From contig JALSOD010000298.1 in NCBI GenBank assembly GCA_026986655.1, positions 1 to 6,669 on the forward strand: DNA of 6,669 nucleotides, written 5' to 3'. This document shows, piece after piece, positions 1-5,842 of the stretch. The notes below the pieces were generated by a model. It was given only the letters and a program-made list of their open reading frames with translations. It had not been told where the DNA came from and did no database searches. Made by a program: the position numbers and the translations under genes. Source of the DNA: Caldifarciminota bacterium. GTDB lineage: Bacteria; Hydrothermota; Hydrothermia; B15-G9; WFZT01. Within the stretch, counting starts at the first letter, position 1, and every line of letters starts with the position of its first letter.

Positions 1-234
1 TTCTTGTGAATACGTGTCAACCTTGTGTACTAAAACCTTTGAAGGTATTGAGGAAAAAGTATCTCATGAGAGCTTTATTTGAAATGCATACCTTGATAGA
101 TAACTGCGAGAACAATGATGTATAGGTTGAACGATTTTGTGCTAAAATAGTCCATTGTAATGGAGATTCCATCGTTAGTATGTCAAATGGTTGATAACTT
201 GCTAATTCCCCAGAATTAATCTTCAGAGTTTGAA
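1..234. other. AT-rich stretch with no supported gene, downstream of folK
   Basis: I see no convincing gene here. On the minus strand a 73-codon frame opens at a TTG overlapping the folK stop (238) and ends at 17, but it has no Shine-Dalgarno, no recognisable family and an S/T/F-rich, non-coding-looking composition. On the plus strand a frame is open from the left edge to a TAG at 123-125 (about 40 codons), which could be the tail of a gene outside the window but resembles nothing I know. Several small inverted repeats occur (35-46, 62-71, 151-172, 203-218), none with a strong GC stem plus T-run. Minus-strand TTGACA hexamers occur at 181-186 and 15-20; the first has no well-spaced -10 element, and the second's would fall beyond the edge. 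Confidence 0.5.
151..172. repeat. Three-part inverted repeat: TCCATT / AATGGA / TCCAT
   Basis: TCCATT (151-156) and AATGGA (159-164) are perfect inverted arms around a 2-nt centre, and ATGGA (160-164) is again complementary to TCCAT (168-172) around a 3-nt loop. The middle arm could pair with either flank. The arms are short, so this may be a dyad protein site, a weak alternative hairpin, or chance. Confidence 0.3.
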
Positions 235-723
235 TCAAATCTGGATGGGTTTAACTTTCCTTTCACAGTTCAGGTTTCTGAGTAATTCCCTTATACTTAC
301 TTTTTTCTCAGGATGGACAAAATCACAGGTTATCTCACACATTGGAACAAGTACGAAACAGCGGTTACATAAATCAACGTGAGGGATATCGAGAATCTTT
401 GATTTGACAGTAACATCACCGTAAAAAAGTATGTCTATATCTATGACTCGTGGTCCCCACCGAAAAGTTTCCTTTCTTCCGATTTTATTCTCTATAAGTT
501 TTAGCAGCTCGAGCAATCTGAAGGGACCTAATTTTGTTGAAACCTGTGCTACTGAGTTTAAAAACTCTGGCTGTTCCTCGACTCCATAGGGTTTTGTTTG
601 ATAAAACCGGGATGTTTTTAAAAATTCAATTCCCGCTCTTTCAAGCTCGGAATATGCCCTCTCAATATTACCCTTTCTGTCCCCAATATTACTGCCAAAC
701 CCAAGGAATATATCATCTGGCAT
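235..723 (-). CDS. folK: 2-amino-4-hydroxy-6-hydroxymethyldihydropteridine pyrophosphokinase (HPPK, folate synthesis)
   Basis: This 162-residue cytoplasmic enzyme transfers pyrophosphate from ATP to 6-hydroxymethyl-7,8-dihydropterin, the step before dihydropteroate synthase in folate synthesis. The family signature is complete: LGFGSNIGDR (7-16), SRFYQTKPYG (38-47), FLNSV (54-58), and RWGPRVIDIDILFYG (88-102), in which D95 and D97 would bind the two magnesium ions. PHVDLCNRCFVLVPM (114-128) corresponds to the substrate-binding segment that reads PHYDMKNRGFMLWPL in E. coli as I recall it. Length matches single-domain HPPK (about 160), with no FolB or FolP fusion. The ATG at 723 starts 10 nt after the nuoF stop and has no recognisable Shine-Dalgarno. 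No other folate gene is in the window. It is the last recognised gene of the run. Confidence 0.95.
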   Translation of the reverse strand: MPDDIFLGFGSNIGDRKGNIERAYSELERAGIEFLKTSRFYQTKPYGVEEQPEFLNSVAQVSTKLGPFRLLELLKLIENKIGRKETFRWGPRVIDIDILFYGDVTVKSKILDIPHVDLCNRCFVLVPMCEITCDFVHPEKKVSIRELLRNLNCERKVKPIQI

Positions 724-733
724 TAGTGAAGTT

Positions 734-2002
734 TTACACGGCTACCGGCTTTTTCAGCAATGCCTCAAAATCTTCTTTGTACTTGGTTGCAAAATTTTCA
801 ACCACACAGGCAGCAGAATCTCCAAGAGGACAGAAGGTTTTCCCTCTTATTGCTTTCACAACGTCAAGTAGAAGGTTGTAATCTTCCTCTGTGCCTTCTC
901 CACTCTCTATTTTCTTCAAAATCTTCACCAGCCAGGGAGTTCCTTCCCTGCAGGGTGTACATTTTCCGCATGACTCCTCTGCATAAAATTCGGCTGCCCT
1001 TCTTGCATAAGTAACAGCGCTGAAAGATTTGTCCAGTACAATTACACCTCCAGAACCGAGCATGGACCCCTTTGCTGCAATTGATTCATAATCAACAGGC
1101 ACGTCAATTTCATCAGGAGTCAATACAGGGGCTGAGACACCCCCGGGTATAACACCGAAAAGTTCATGACCTTCTTTCAAACCTCCGCAAACGTCAAAAA
1201 CGAGCTGTTTCAAAGTAATTGCACCGAGGGGAATTTCATAAACGCCTGGTCTCTTTATAGCCCCTGAGCAGGAAAAAAGTTTAGTTCCCGGGCTTTTTTC
1301 GGTTCCGAATTGACGATACCAGGTTGGACCGTGCAGTACGATGAAGGGGACATTTGAAAGTGTCTCGACATTGTTTACGACTGTCGGGCAGGAGTAGAGT
1401 CCATGCGTTGCCGGGAATGGAGGTCTCTTCCTGGGATGCCCCCTTCTTCCCTCAAGAGACTCAAGTAGTGCTGTTTCCTCTCCACATATATATGCTCCTG
1501 CACCGATATAAACATAGATTTCGATATCAAAGCCAGAATTCAGGATATTTTTTCCGAGAAAGCCAGCTTTCCTGGCCTCTTCAATGGCATTAAGGAGTCT
1601 TTCTCTTGCAAGAGGGTACTCCTTTCTGAGGTAAATGTAACCTTCATGGGCACCTATTGCGTAGGCTGCAAGAATGATACCTTCAATCAACATGTGGGGC
1701 TCTTCCTCGAGAATCACCCTATCCTTAAATGTGCCGGGCTCGCCCTCGTCCGCATTGGCTACAACGTATTTGGGTTTATCAGTATCCTTTGGCACAAAGC
1801 TCCACTTAACACCTGTTGGGAATCCGGCACCACCTCTTCCTCTCAAGCCCGAGGACTTTACTAACTCGATGACCTCATCGGGTGAATAGGTTGAAAGAGC
1901 CTTCTTTAAGGCCTTGTATCCTCCCCCTTTTTCATAAGTTTGCAATGACCATGAGTTTGGTTTCCCTATATCCCTGAGTAAAATTCTTTCAAACTCAACC
2001 AC
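734..2002 (-). CDS. nuoF: NuoF-type NADH dehydrogenase (51 kDa) subunit, FMN/NADH-binding, stand-alone
   Basis: This 422-residue flavoprotein would oxidise NADH and pass electrons through FMN to a [4Fe-4S] cluster. Visible marks are the glycine-rich GLRGRGGAGFPTGVKW (53-67) and ANADEGEPGTFKDR (82-95) of the FMN/NADH site, YIGAGAYICGEETALLESLE (165-184), PTVVNNVETL (206-215), and the cluster cysteines C345, C348, C351 (ESCGKCTPCREG) with C391 (TFCPLGDSA). It is close in length to true complex I NuoF/Nqo1 and lacks the N-terminal thioredoxin-like domain and C-terminal ferredoxin domain of hydrogenase HydB/HndC or formate dehydrogenase relatives. The GTG start at 2002 is set by a clear Shine-Dalgarno and overlaps the preceding gene by 8 nt. 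No nuoE or nuoG is adjacent: folK follows after 10 nt. It could serve complex I, a bifurcating hydrogenase or another NADH-linked complex encoded elsewhere. Confidence 0.93.
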   Translation of the reverse strand: MVEFERILLRDIGKPNSWSLQTYEKGGGYKALKKALSTYSPDEVIELVKSSGLRGRGGAGFPTGVKWSFVPKDTDKPKYVVANADEGEPGTFKDRVILEEEPHMLIEGIILAAYAIGAHEGYIYLRKEYPLARERLLNAIEEARKAGFLGKNILNSGFDIEIYVYIGAGAYICGEETALLESLEGRRGHPRKRPPFPATHGLYSCPTVVNNVETLSNVPFIVLHGPTWYRQFGTEKSPGTKLFSCSGAIKRPGVYEIPLGAITLKQLVFDVCGGLKEGHELFGVIPGGVSAPVLTPDEIDVPVDYESIAAKGSMLGSGGVIVLDKSFSAVTYARRAAEFYAEESCGKCTPCREGTPWLVKILKKIESGEGTEEDYNLLLDVVKAIRGKTFCPLGDSAACVVENFATKYKEDFEALLKKPVAV

Positions 2003-2243
2003 TTGCTTCCTCCCTCGGTTTCAAATACAGACCAATTGGAATCAGAATGACATAACCAATTGTCAATGAGAGAACTGAAATTACAGTGTCTCCAAGATAG
2101 AGGAAAATAAATCCAATTAGAACAAGAAGCAAACCCAGTGCCATAAAGAGATAGTTAAGCTTACCGTAATACAAGCCTTTGAAAACATACTCTTGTCTTG
2201 CTTTCTCTTTACGGTGTCGTCTCCGTGATCTTGAGGTAGTCAT
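1995..2243 (-). CDS. Small two-helix membrane protein, DUF3098-like
   Basis: This 82-residue integral membrane protein is of unknown function. The N-terminus is strongly basic (RSRRRHRKEKAR, 5-16), followed by KGLYYGKLNYLFMALGLLL, a first helix at about residues 31-50, a short GDTV turn, and a second helix at about 53-74 (SLTIGYVILIPIGLYL), then a short charged tail. The basic tail suggests the N-terminus faces the cytoplasm. The sequence from GKLNY through the second helix ending IPIGL resembles the DUF3098 family as I remember it; this is not proven. The ATG at 2243 lies 35 nt inside the preceding gene and has a good Shine-Dalgarno at 2250-2255, which makes a real, translated gene likely despite its size. 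It overlaps nuoF by 8 nt, suggesting the two are made together. Confidence 0.8.
   Translation of the reverse strand: MTTSRSRRRHRKEKARQEYVFKGLYYGKLNYLFMALGLLLVLIGFIFLYLGDTVISVLSLTIGYVILIPIGLYLKPREEASG
2009..2014 (-). promoter_or_regulatory. Shine-Dalgarno for nuoF
   Basis: On the minus strand GGGAGG is followed by 6 nt (AAGCAA) and the GTG at 2002. It supports GTG as the true start; the GGGAGGAAG context and 6-nt spacing are the same as for the upstream small membrane protein gene. Confidence 0.75.
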
Positions 2244-3291
2244 AATCTTCCTCCCTTAATTTCTGAATTTTACCATACTTGACAAGGTAAAAAGTTATAA
2301 ACCCTTCATCCCGACCAAACAAGATGTCTCCTTCCAGTCCGTGGTAAATTCCCATCCTGTTCAATTCTCTTGTAACGTCTTCAGGATTTGATAGCACATT
2401 TTTCTGGTAGAGTAATCGGATGAGCTTGCCTGTGTCATAGCCGATTATGTTAAACCGGGATGGGGGATGCCCAAAAATTTCGTTAAATGCCTCTTCAAAT
2501 CGCATTAAAGACGATTCCCTTTCTATCTCTGCATTGTAATTGATGGGGAGGGTTGAGATTAGAAGTTTATCGAGTGTCCCAAGCCCTCTTTTTATCGCCC
2601 TTTTAGCCCACTGTTCGAGTCCAAAAATGGGAGTAAAGTTCTCCGAGGCCCGTAGCTGCCCGGCGAGAATGTAAGAACCTTCATCACAGATTGGAATAAA
2701 AATCGCCTCCACATTTGCAGAATTCAGATAATCAACAATATCACTGAAGTCGGTGCTATCCGGATCATACATTTTGATAACCTGAATTTGTGAGCCGTAC
2801 ATGATGGAGAATTTCTTTGCCTGCTCTAATAAGGAATAACCGAGACTTGTCTTTGGCATGATGAAAGCAAAGTTGTAGTATCCGAGGATATTCACGACAA
2901 ATTTCACTTGCTCCTTTAGTTCCATGTAGTATTTCAAAACATAGGGAAAATAGTTATCGTATTCGTCAATCAGCGTCATGTCTTTCGCAATAGGCGAAAT
3001 AACAGGCAAGTTGTAGTCTTCGACGTTCCTCAAAAGGGATCTCATGTTCAAAGAGGTTAAAGGCCCTACGATTAATGATGTTTGAGAATTAACAATTTTT
3101 GCTGCAGCATCATAAACTCTCCCCGGGGTATTTTTGGTGTCCCAGAGATGAATTTCTACTTTTGTCCTCCCCAACCCCATCTTTAATCCATCGAAAAAAT
3201 CGTTACCTATGGGGGCAAGTGGTCCACTCATGGGCAAGAGCAGGTCTATCCTCGCAAGTTGGAGTATTAAAAGTAGAACCAAATTTTGCAT
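2209..3291 (-). CDS. Type I periplasmic-binding-protein-fold protein, LpoA/LivJ-like, no transporter partner
   Basis: This 360-residue protein has the type I periplasmic binding fold used by branched-chain amino acid receptors and by the lipoprotein LpoA, which activates penicillin-binding proteins. Marks of the fold are RIDLLLPMSGPLAPIG (14-29), a DFFDGLKMGL helix, SLIVGPLTS and LPVISPIAKD in the first lobe, then FAFIMP and AIFIPICDEGSYILAGQLR in the second. A short hydrophobic stretch, MQNLVLLLILQLA, sits directly before the first strand; it has no Lys or Arg and no lipobox Cys, so export is likely but unusual. I chose the ATG at 3291, 2 nt after the coaD stop. The TTG at 3297 is also possible, and a stop codon lies immediately upstream of it, so the gene cannot begin earlier. 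No Shine-Dalgarno is visible. No permease or ATPase gene is nearby, so a sensory or cell-wall role is as likely as transport. Its last 35 nt overlap the next gene. Confidence 0.85.
   Translation of the reverse strand: MQNLVLLLILQLARIDLLLPMSGPLAPIGNDFFDGLKMGLGRTKVEIHLWDTKNTPGRVYDAAAKIVNSQTSLIVGPLTSLNMRSLLRNVEDYNLPVISPIAKDMTLIDEYDNYFPYVLKYYMELKEQVKFVVNILGYYNFAFIMPKTSLGYSLLEQAKKFSIMYGSQIQVIKMYDPDSTDFSDIVDYLNSANVEAIFIPICDEGSYILAGQLRASENFTPIFGLEQWAKRAIKRGLGTLDKLLISTLPINYNAEIERESSLMRFEEAFNEIFGHPPSRFNIIGYDTGKLIRLLYQKNVLSNPEDVTRELNRMGIYHGLEGDILFGRDEGFITFYLVKYGKIQKLREEDYDYLKITETTP
2250..2255 (-). promoter_or_regulatory. Shine-Dalgarno for the small membrane protein
   Basis: On the minus strand GGGAGG is followed by 6 nt (AAGATT) and the ATG at 2243. 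It lies within the coding end of the binding-protein gene and supports independent initiation at this overlapping start. Confidence 0.75.
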
Positions 3292-3293
3292 TA

Positions 3294-3827
3294 TCAATCA
3301 AACTCGAGTGAAGGTCCCTTCGACTCTTTGTATTTGCCAAGAATAGTTTCCCTGATCTTCTTCTCAACCGGAGGAGGGACAAGCCCATCAACATCCTTTC
3401 CGAGTAGAGCTATCTCTTTTACAAGACTTGAGGCAAGATACGCATATTCTTCAGACGGTATTAAAAAAATAGTCTCAACCTCAGGGTACATACGACGGTT
3501 CATCCAGGCCATCTTGAACTCATACTCGAAATCCGAAACAGCTCTCAATCCTCTGATTATGGCGCGAGCACCAACTTTCTTCGCAAAATCTACCAACAAT
3601 CCGGTGAATCCCTGAACTTCAACGTTGGGGATACCCTGGACGGATTCCTTTACAAGTTTGATTCTCTCTTCAAGGGTAAACATTGTTTTTTTGTGCAGAG
3701 GGTCTGCAACGGCAACAATAATTTTTGGGAAAAGAGTTGATGCTCTCCTGATTATATCGAGATGTCCCATTGTGATAGGATCGAAACTACCTGGAAATAT
3801 GGCTATAAAAGATGATTTTTGAGTCAC
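3294..3827 (-). CDS. coaD: Phosphopantetheine adenylyltransferase (coenzyme A biosynthesis)
   Basis: This 177-residue cytoplasmic enzyme transfers AMP from ATP to 4'-phosphopantetheine to give dephospho-CoA, the penultimate step of CoA synthesis. It is a nucleotidyltransferase of the HIGH superfamily: FPGSFDPITMGH (11-22) carries the GH version of the motif, followed by FTLEERI (50-56), RGLRAVSDFEYE (92-103), and YAYLASSLVKEIA (128-140) ahead of GLVPPPV. Length is only slightly above the usual 160-170. The start is GTG at 3827, fixed by an excellent Shine-Dalgarno at 3834-3845 inside rsmD; this adds a short MTQKSS extension before the FIAIFPG strand. The stop TGA is 2 nt before the ATG of the next gene. 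All active-site motifs are intact, so the enzyme should be functional. Confidence 0.96.
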   Translation of the reverse strand: MTQKSSFIAIFPGSFDPITMGHLDIIRRASTLFPKIIVAVADPLHKKTMFTLEERIKLVKESVQGIPNVEVQGFTGLLVDFAKKVGARAIIRGLRAVSDFEYEFKMAWMNRRMYPEVETIFLIPSEEYAYLASSLVKEIALLGKDVDGLVPPPVEKKIRETILGKYKESKGPSLEFD

Positions 3828-4341
3828 TTAAAGTCACCTCCTTCTCGATGTTTAGGTCATGTATCTCTGGCGTCTCGGTCGTCTTCCTGACCTCGAGTAC
3901 AAATATGCCTTCATTTTCGAGGATAAGAGCAATATCATCAAGCATTTTTTTTATGTTTTTCAGGTTATATGGTGGGTCTGCAAAGATGAAATCAAATCTC
4001 TCCCCTCGAAGAGAAAAATCCTTTATTGCACTTTGGACACTTTTTTTAATGACAATTATTTTTTCCGTATATCCCAGTTTTTCAGCGTTGGCTTTTATGG
4101 TCTGGATGGATTTCCAGGACTTATCTACGAATACAACGCTCCTTGCTCCGCGTGAAAGTGCTTCAAACCCCACTGCACCGCTACCAGCAAAGAGTTCAAG
4201 AACCTTTTTATCCACTATCCAGCTGCCTAACCTATCGAAGAGTGAGCGTTTGAGTAAGGATTGAGTGGGTCTTATTCCGGAAGGGACCCGAATTTTAGTT
4301 CCCCTTCTTTCACCGCCCTGAATTTCTATGCCAGGTTTCAT
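3787..4341 (-). CDS. rsmD: 16S rRNA (guanine(966)-N2)-methyltransferase RsmD
   Basis: This 184-residue SAM-dependent methyltransferase would modify G966 of 16S rRNA (E. coli numbering) during small-subunit assembly. Visible family marks are the N-terminal GGERRGTKIRVP, RPTQSLLKRSLFDRL (24-38, the RPT block conserved before the Rossmann core), the SAM-binding ELFAGSGAVGFEALSRGA (49-66), the acidic motif II FVDK (71-74), and the catalytic ADPPY (121-125). Length is typical. The ATG at 4341 overlaps the mscS stop as ATGA, a classic coupling arrangement; only a weak AGGGT lies just upstream. Its last 41 nt overlap the start of coaD in another frame and carry the coaD ribosome binding site. The rsmD-coaD pair is common across bacteria, which supports both names. 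Confidence 0.95.
   Translation of the reverse strand: MKPGIEIQGGERRGTKIRVPSGIRPTQSLLKRSLFDRLGSWIVDKKVLELFAGSGAVGFEALSRGARSVVFVDKSWKSIQTIKANAEKLGYTEKIIVIKKSVQSAIKDFSLRGERFDFIFADPPYNLKNIKKMLDDIALILENEGIFVLEVRKTTETPEIHDLNIEKEVTLSDSKIIFYSHISR
3834..3845 (-). promoter_or_regulatory. Strong Shine-Dalgarno for coaD, embedded in rsmD
   Basis: On the minus strand this reads AGAAGGAGGTGA, of which AAGGAGGTGA is fully complementary to the common 3' end of bacterial 16S rRNA. The AGGAGG core (3842-3837) leaves 9 nt to the GTG at 3827. In the rsmD frame the same bases encode part of EKEVT. This decides the coaD start. Confidence 0.85.
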
Positions 4342-5132
4342 TTACCCTGATGAACTACGATTTGCGGATACGGTATGGTAATACCGTTCTTATCCAATTC
4401 TTCTTTAATTCCCTGAACCAGATAGTCTTTTGCAGAGAGAAAATCAGTACGTTTGACCCAGACTCTAACGGATAGGTTAACAGATGAATCGGCGAGTTCC
4501 TGCACAAGAATCATGGGTTCTGGCTCCGCGAGAAAAATGCTGGAGGATTTGATGAAATTCATAATCACACTCTTTGCTTTGGAGACGTCATCATCGTAAG
4601 AAATACCAACGATGGCCTCTATCCTTCGAATGTCAAATTTAGCGTAATTTTTGATGTTTGATTTTAGAACGGTCTCGTTTGGTATCCTGATGAATATATT
4701 GTCAAACGTCCTCAATTTAGTTGAGAGAAGATCGATGGATAGAACTATCCCTGTGGTTCCTCCAATGTCTACAGCATCTCCGATTTGAAACGGTGCATCG
4801 ATAAGAAGGAAAATTCCGGAGATAAGATTTGAAATTGAAGTCTGTGCGGCAAATCCAACTGCAACTGAAAATAGTCCAAGTGCCGCTATAAGAGAAGCAA
4901 TATTAACACCTAAAGCATTCAGAGTCAGGATTATAGCAACCGTATAAACGGAATAGGTAATAATTTTGTCAATTAATTGATAAACATGTTCACCGTGAGA
5001 CTCTCTAAGCCCCCTTAACACCCGGTTTTTTACAAGTCGAACGATGATGATAACCGCGAACCAGATCAGGACCACATAAAGTAAAATTTTTATGTCTCCT
5101 ATGATGCGAGAGACACTTGGTAGCTTATCCAT
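4338..5132 (-). CDS. mscS: MscS-family small-conductance mechanosensitive channel
   Basis: This 264-residue inner-membrane channel would open under membrane tension and release solutes during hypo-osmotic shock. The layout matches canonical MscS (E. coli protein about 286 residues): TM1 at about residues 15-34, TM2 at about 54-73, and the pore-lining TM3 at about 76-110, rich in small residues (IAALGLFSVAVGFAAQTSIS) and ending with NLISGIFLLID. The beta domain begins with APFQIGDAVDIGG (113-125) and includes RIPNETVLKSNIKNY (149-163). The cytoplasmic alpha/beta domain ends with GITIPYPQ (250-257) near the C-terminus, as in the family. The ATG at 5132 lies 8 nt inside the upstream DUF432-like gene, preceded by a weak GAGA element; the stop overlaps rsmD in an ATGA. 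Only the minimal three-helix architecture is present, without the extra N-terminal domains of MscK or YbiO types. Confidence 0.95.
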   Translation of the reverse strand: MDKLPSVSRIIGDIKILLYVVLIWFAVIIIVRLVKNRVLRGLRESHGEHVYQLIDKIITYSVYTVAIILTLNALGVNIASLIAALGLFSVAVGFAAQTSISNLISGIFLLIDAPFQIGDAVDIGGTTGIVLSIDLLSTKLRTFDNIFIRIPNETVLKSNIKNYAKFDIRRIEAIVGISYDDDVSKAKSVIMNFIKSSSIFLAEPEPMILVQELADSSVNLSVRVWVKRTDFLSAKDYLVQGIKEELDKNGITIPYPQIVVHQGK

Positions 5133-5841
5133 AATTGAAAATTCTCGTTTTTATTTTTCCGAGGTTCCTTCTTAAAAGTCTCTCAAGTCCTTTTCTGGCG
5201 ATATTAACTTCACCCCGTTTTATTTCCCTTGCCCCTCTTTCTGGTGGTTCATCTGAATAATAAACGATGATTTCATTGTCCTCCACCACTACCTCGACTT
5301 TCTCAGAGATCCAGATACCGTTTACGTCATAAATACTCAGCTGGTAAGAGTCTATCAGTAATTTCTCAAGTTTCCTCTGTTCATGATCCCTATTTTTTAT
5401 AATCACGGGGACAAACACTTCGGATTCTCGTCGTTTGCCCGCCTCTGGTTCTCCAAATACGTTACTTTCGTAGTAATAGTAAATAGCTCCTTCGTGCAAT
5501 TCGCCGAACCAGGCATCTTTTAGATTGTCCGGTTTAATATTTTCGATTGTGATTTCATCATGTCCCTTTTTGGCGGCAATATCAACCTCGATTGGAAGAA
5601 GAATGTAAACTTTTTTCTCCTTTTTGGGACCCACGATCACGGGTACGTCAAATTTTACGAGAACCGGTTTATCTAAATAGGATGGGGTAGCAATAAACTC
5701 ATATCCATCAAAGTCGTAGATCAGATACTTTGAACTCACCTCATTACCGTTTTTTTCAACGAAAACTTTGTAGACACCCCCTCCTACTTTTTCAATTTTA
5801 ACTGAATAATCGTTGACTTCTATAGTTTTCAGGGGTTCCAT
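5125..5841 (-). CDS. DUF432-like protein of unknown function, upstream of and overlapping mscS
   Basis: This gene encodes a 238-residue soluble protein of unknown function, with no signal peptide and no membrane segment. It appears rich in beta strands up to about residue 195 and ends in a basic tail (KGLERLLRRNLGKIKTR). The pattern FDVPVIVGP (64-72), LPIEVDI (82-88), then WFGELHEGAIYYYYES (111-126) resembles what I remember of the DUF432 family (Pfam PF04254), described mostly from archaea; this match is from memory. I chose the ATG at 5841, 1 nt after the HtrA stop. An in-frame TTG at 5862 would add seven residues inside htrA, and neither start has a clear Shine-Dalgarno. The 3' end overlaps mscS by 8 nt, so expression with the channel is likely coupled. 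A cytoplasmic accessory role for MscS is inference from context. The coding call is strong; the family call is moderate. Confidence 0.75.
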   Translation of the reverse strand: MEPLKTIEVNDYSVKIEKVGGGVYKVFVEKNGNEVSSKYLIYDFDGYEFIATPSYLDKPVLVKFDVPVIVGPKKEKKVYILLPIEVDIAAKKGHDEITIENIKPDNLKDAWFGELHEGAIYYYYESNVFGEPEAGKRRESEVFVPVIIKNRDHEQRKLEKLLIDSYQLSIYDVNGIWISEKVEVVVEDNEIIVYYSDEPPERGAREIKRGEVNIARKGLERLLRRNLGKIKTRIFNYG

Positions 5842-5842
5842 G

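Noticed and set aside
54..71. TCTCATGAGA palindrome followed by TTTTT on the minus strand as an operon terminator
   Set aside because: The palindrome has no proper loop, giving only a 3-4 bp AT-containing stem, and a 3-nt gap before the T-run; too weak for an intrinsic terminator.
3..122. Plus-strand frame open from the left edge, possibly the tail of an outside gene
   Set aside because: Forty codons without a stop is weak evidence in short sequence, the product is not recognisable, and it would be the only plus-strand gene.
17..238. 73-codon minus-strand frame with a TTG start overlapping the folK stop
   Set aside because: It has no Shine-Dalgarno, no recognisable motif and S/T/F-rich non-coding-looking composition. 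The 4-nt overlap is its only support; not listed as a gene.
337..385. FolK PHV in place of the common PHP in the substrate-binding segment
   Set aside because: The position is known to vary in working enzymes (E. coli has PHY as I recall), and the metal and pterin motifs are intact.
3812..4264. 150-codon plus-strand frame antisense to rsmD
   Set aside because: The minus-strand frame carries intact RsmD motifs; the antisense product is S/F-rich with no family features.
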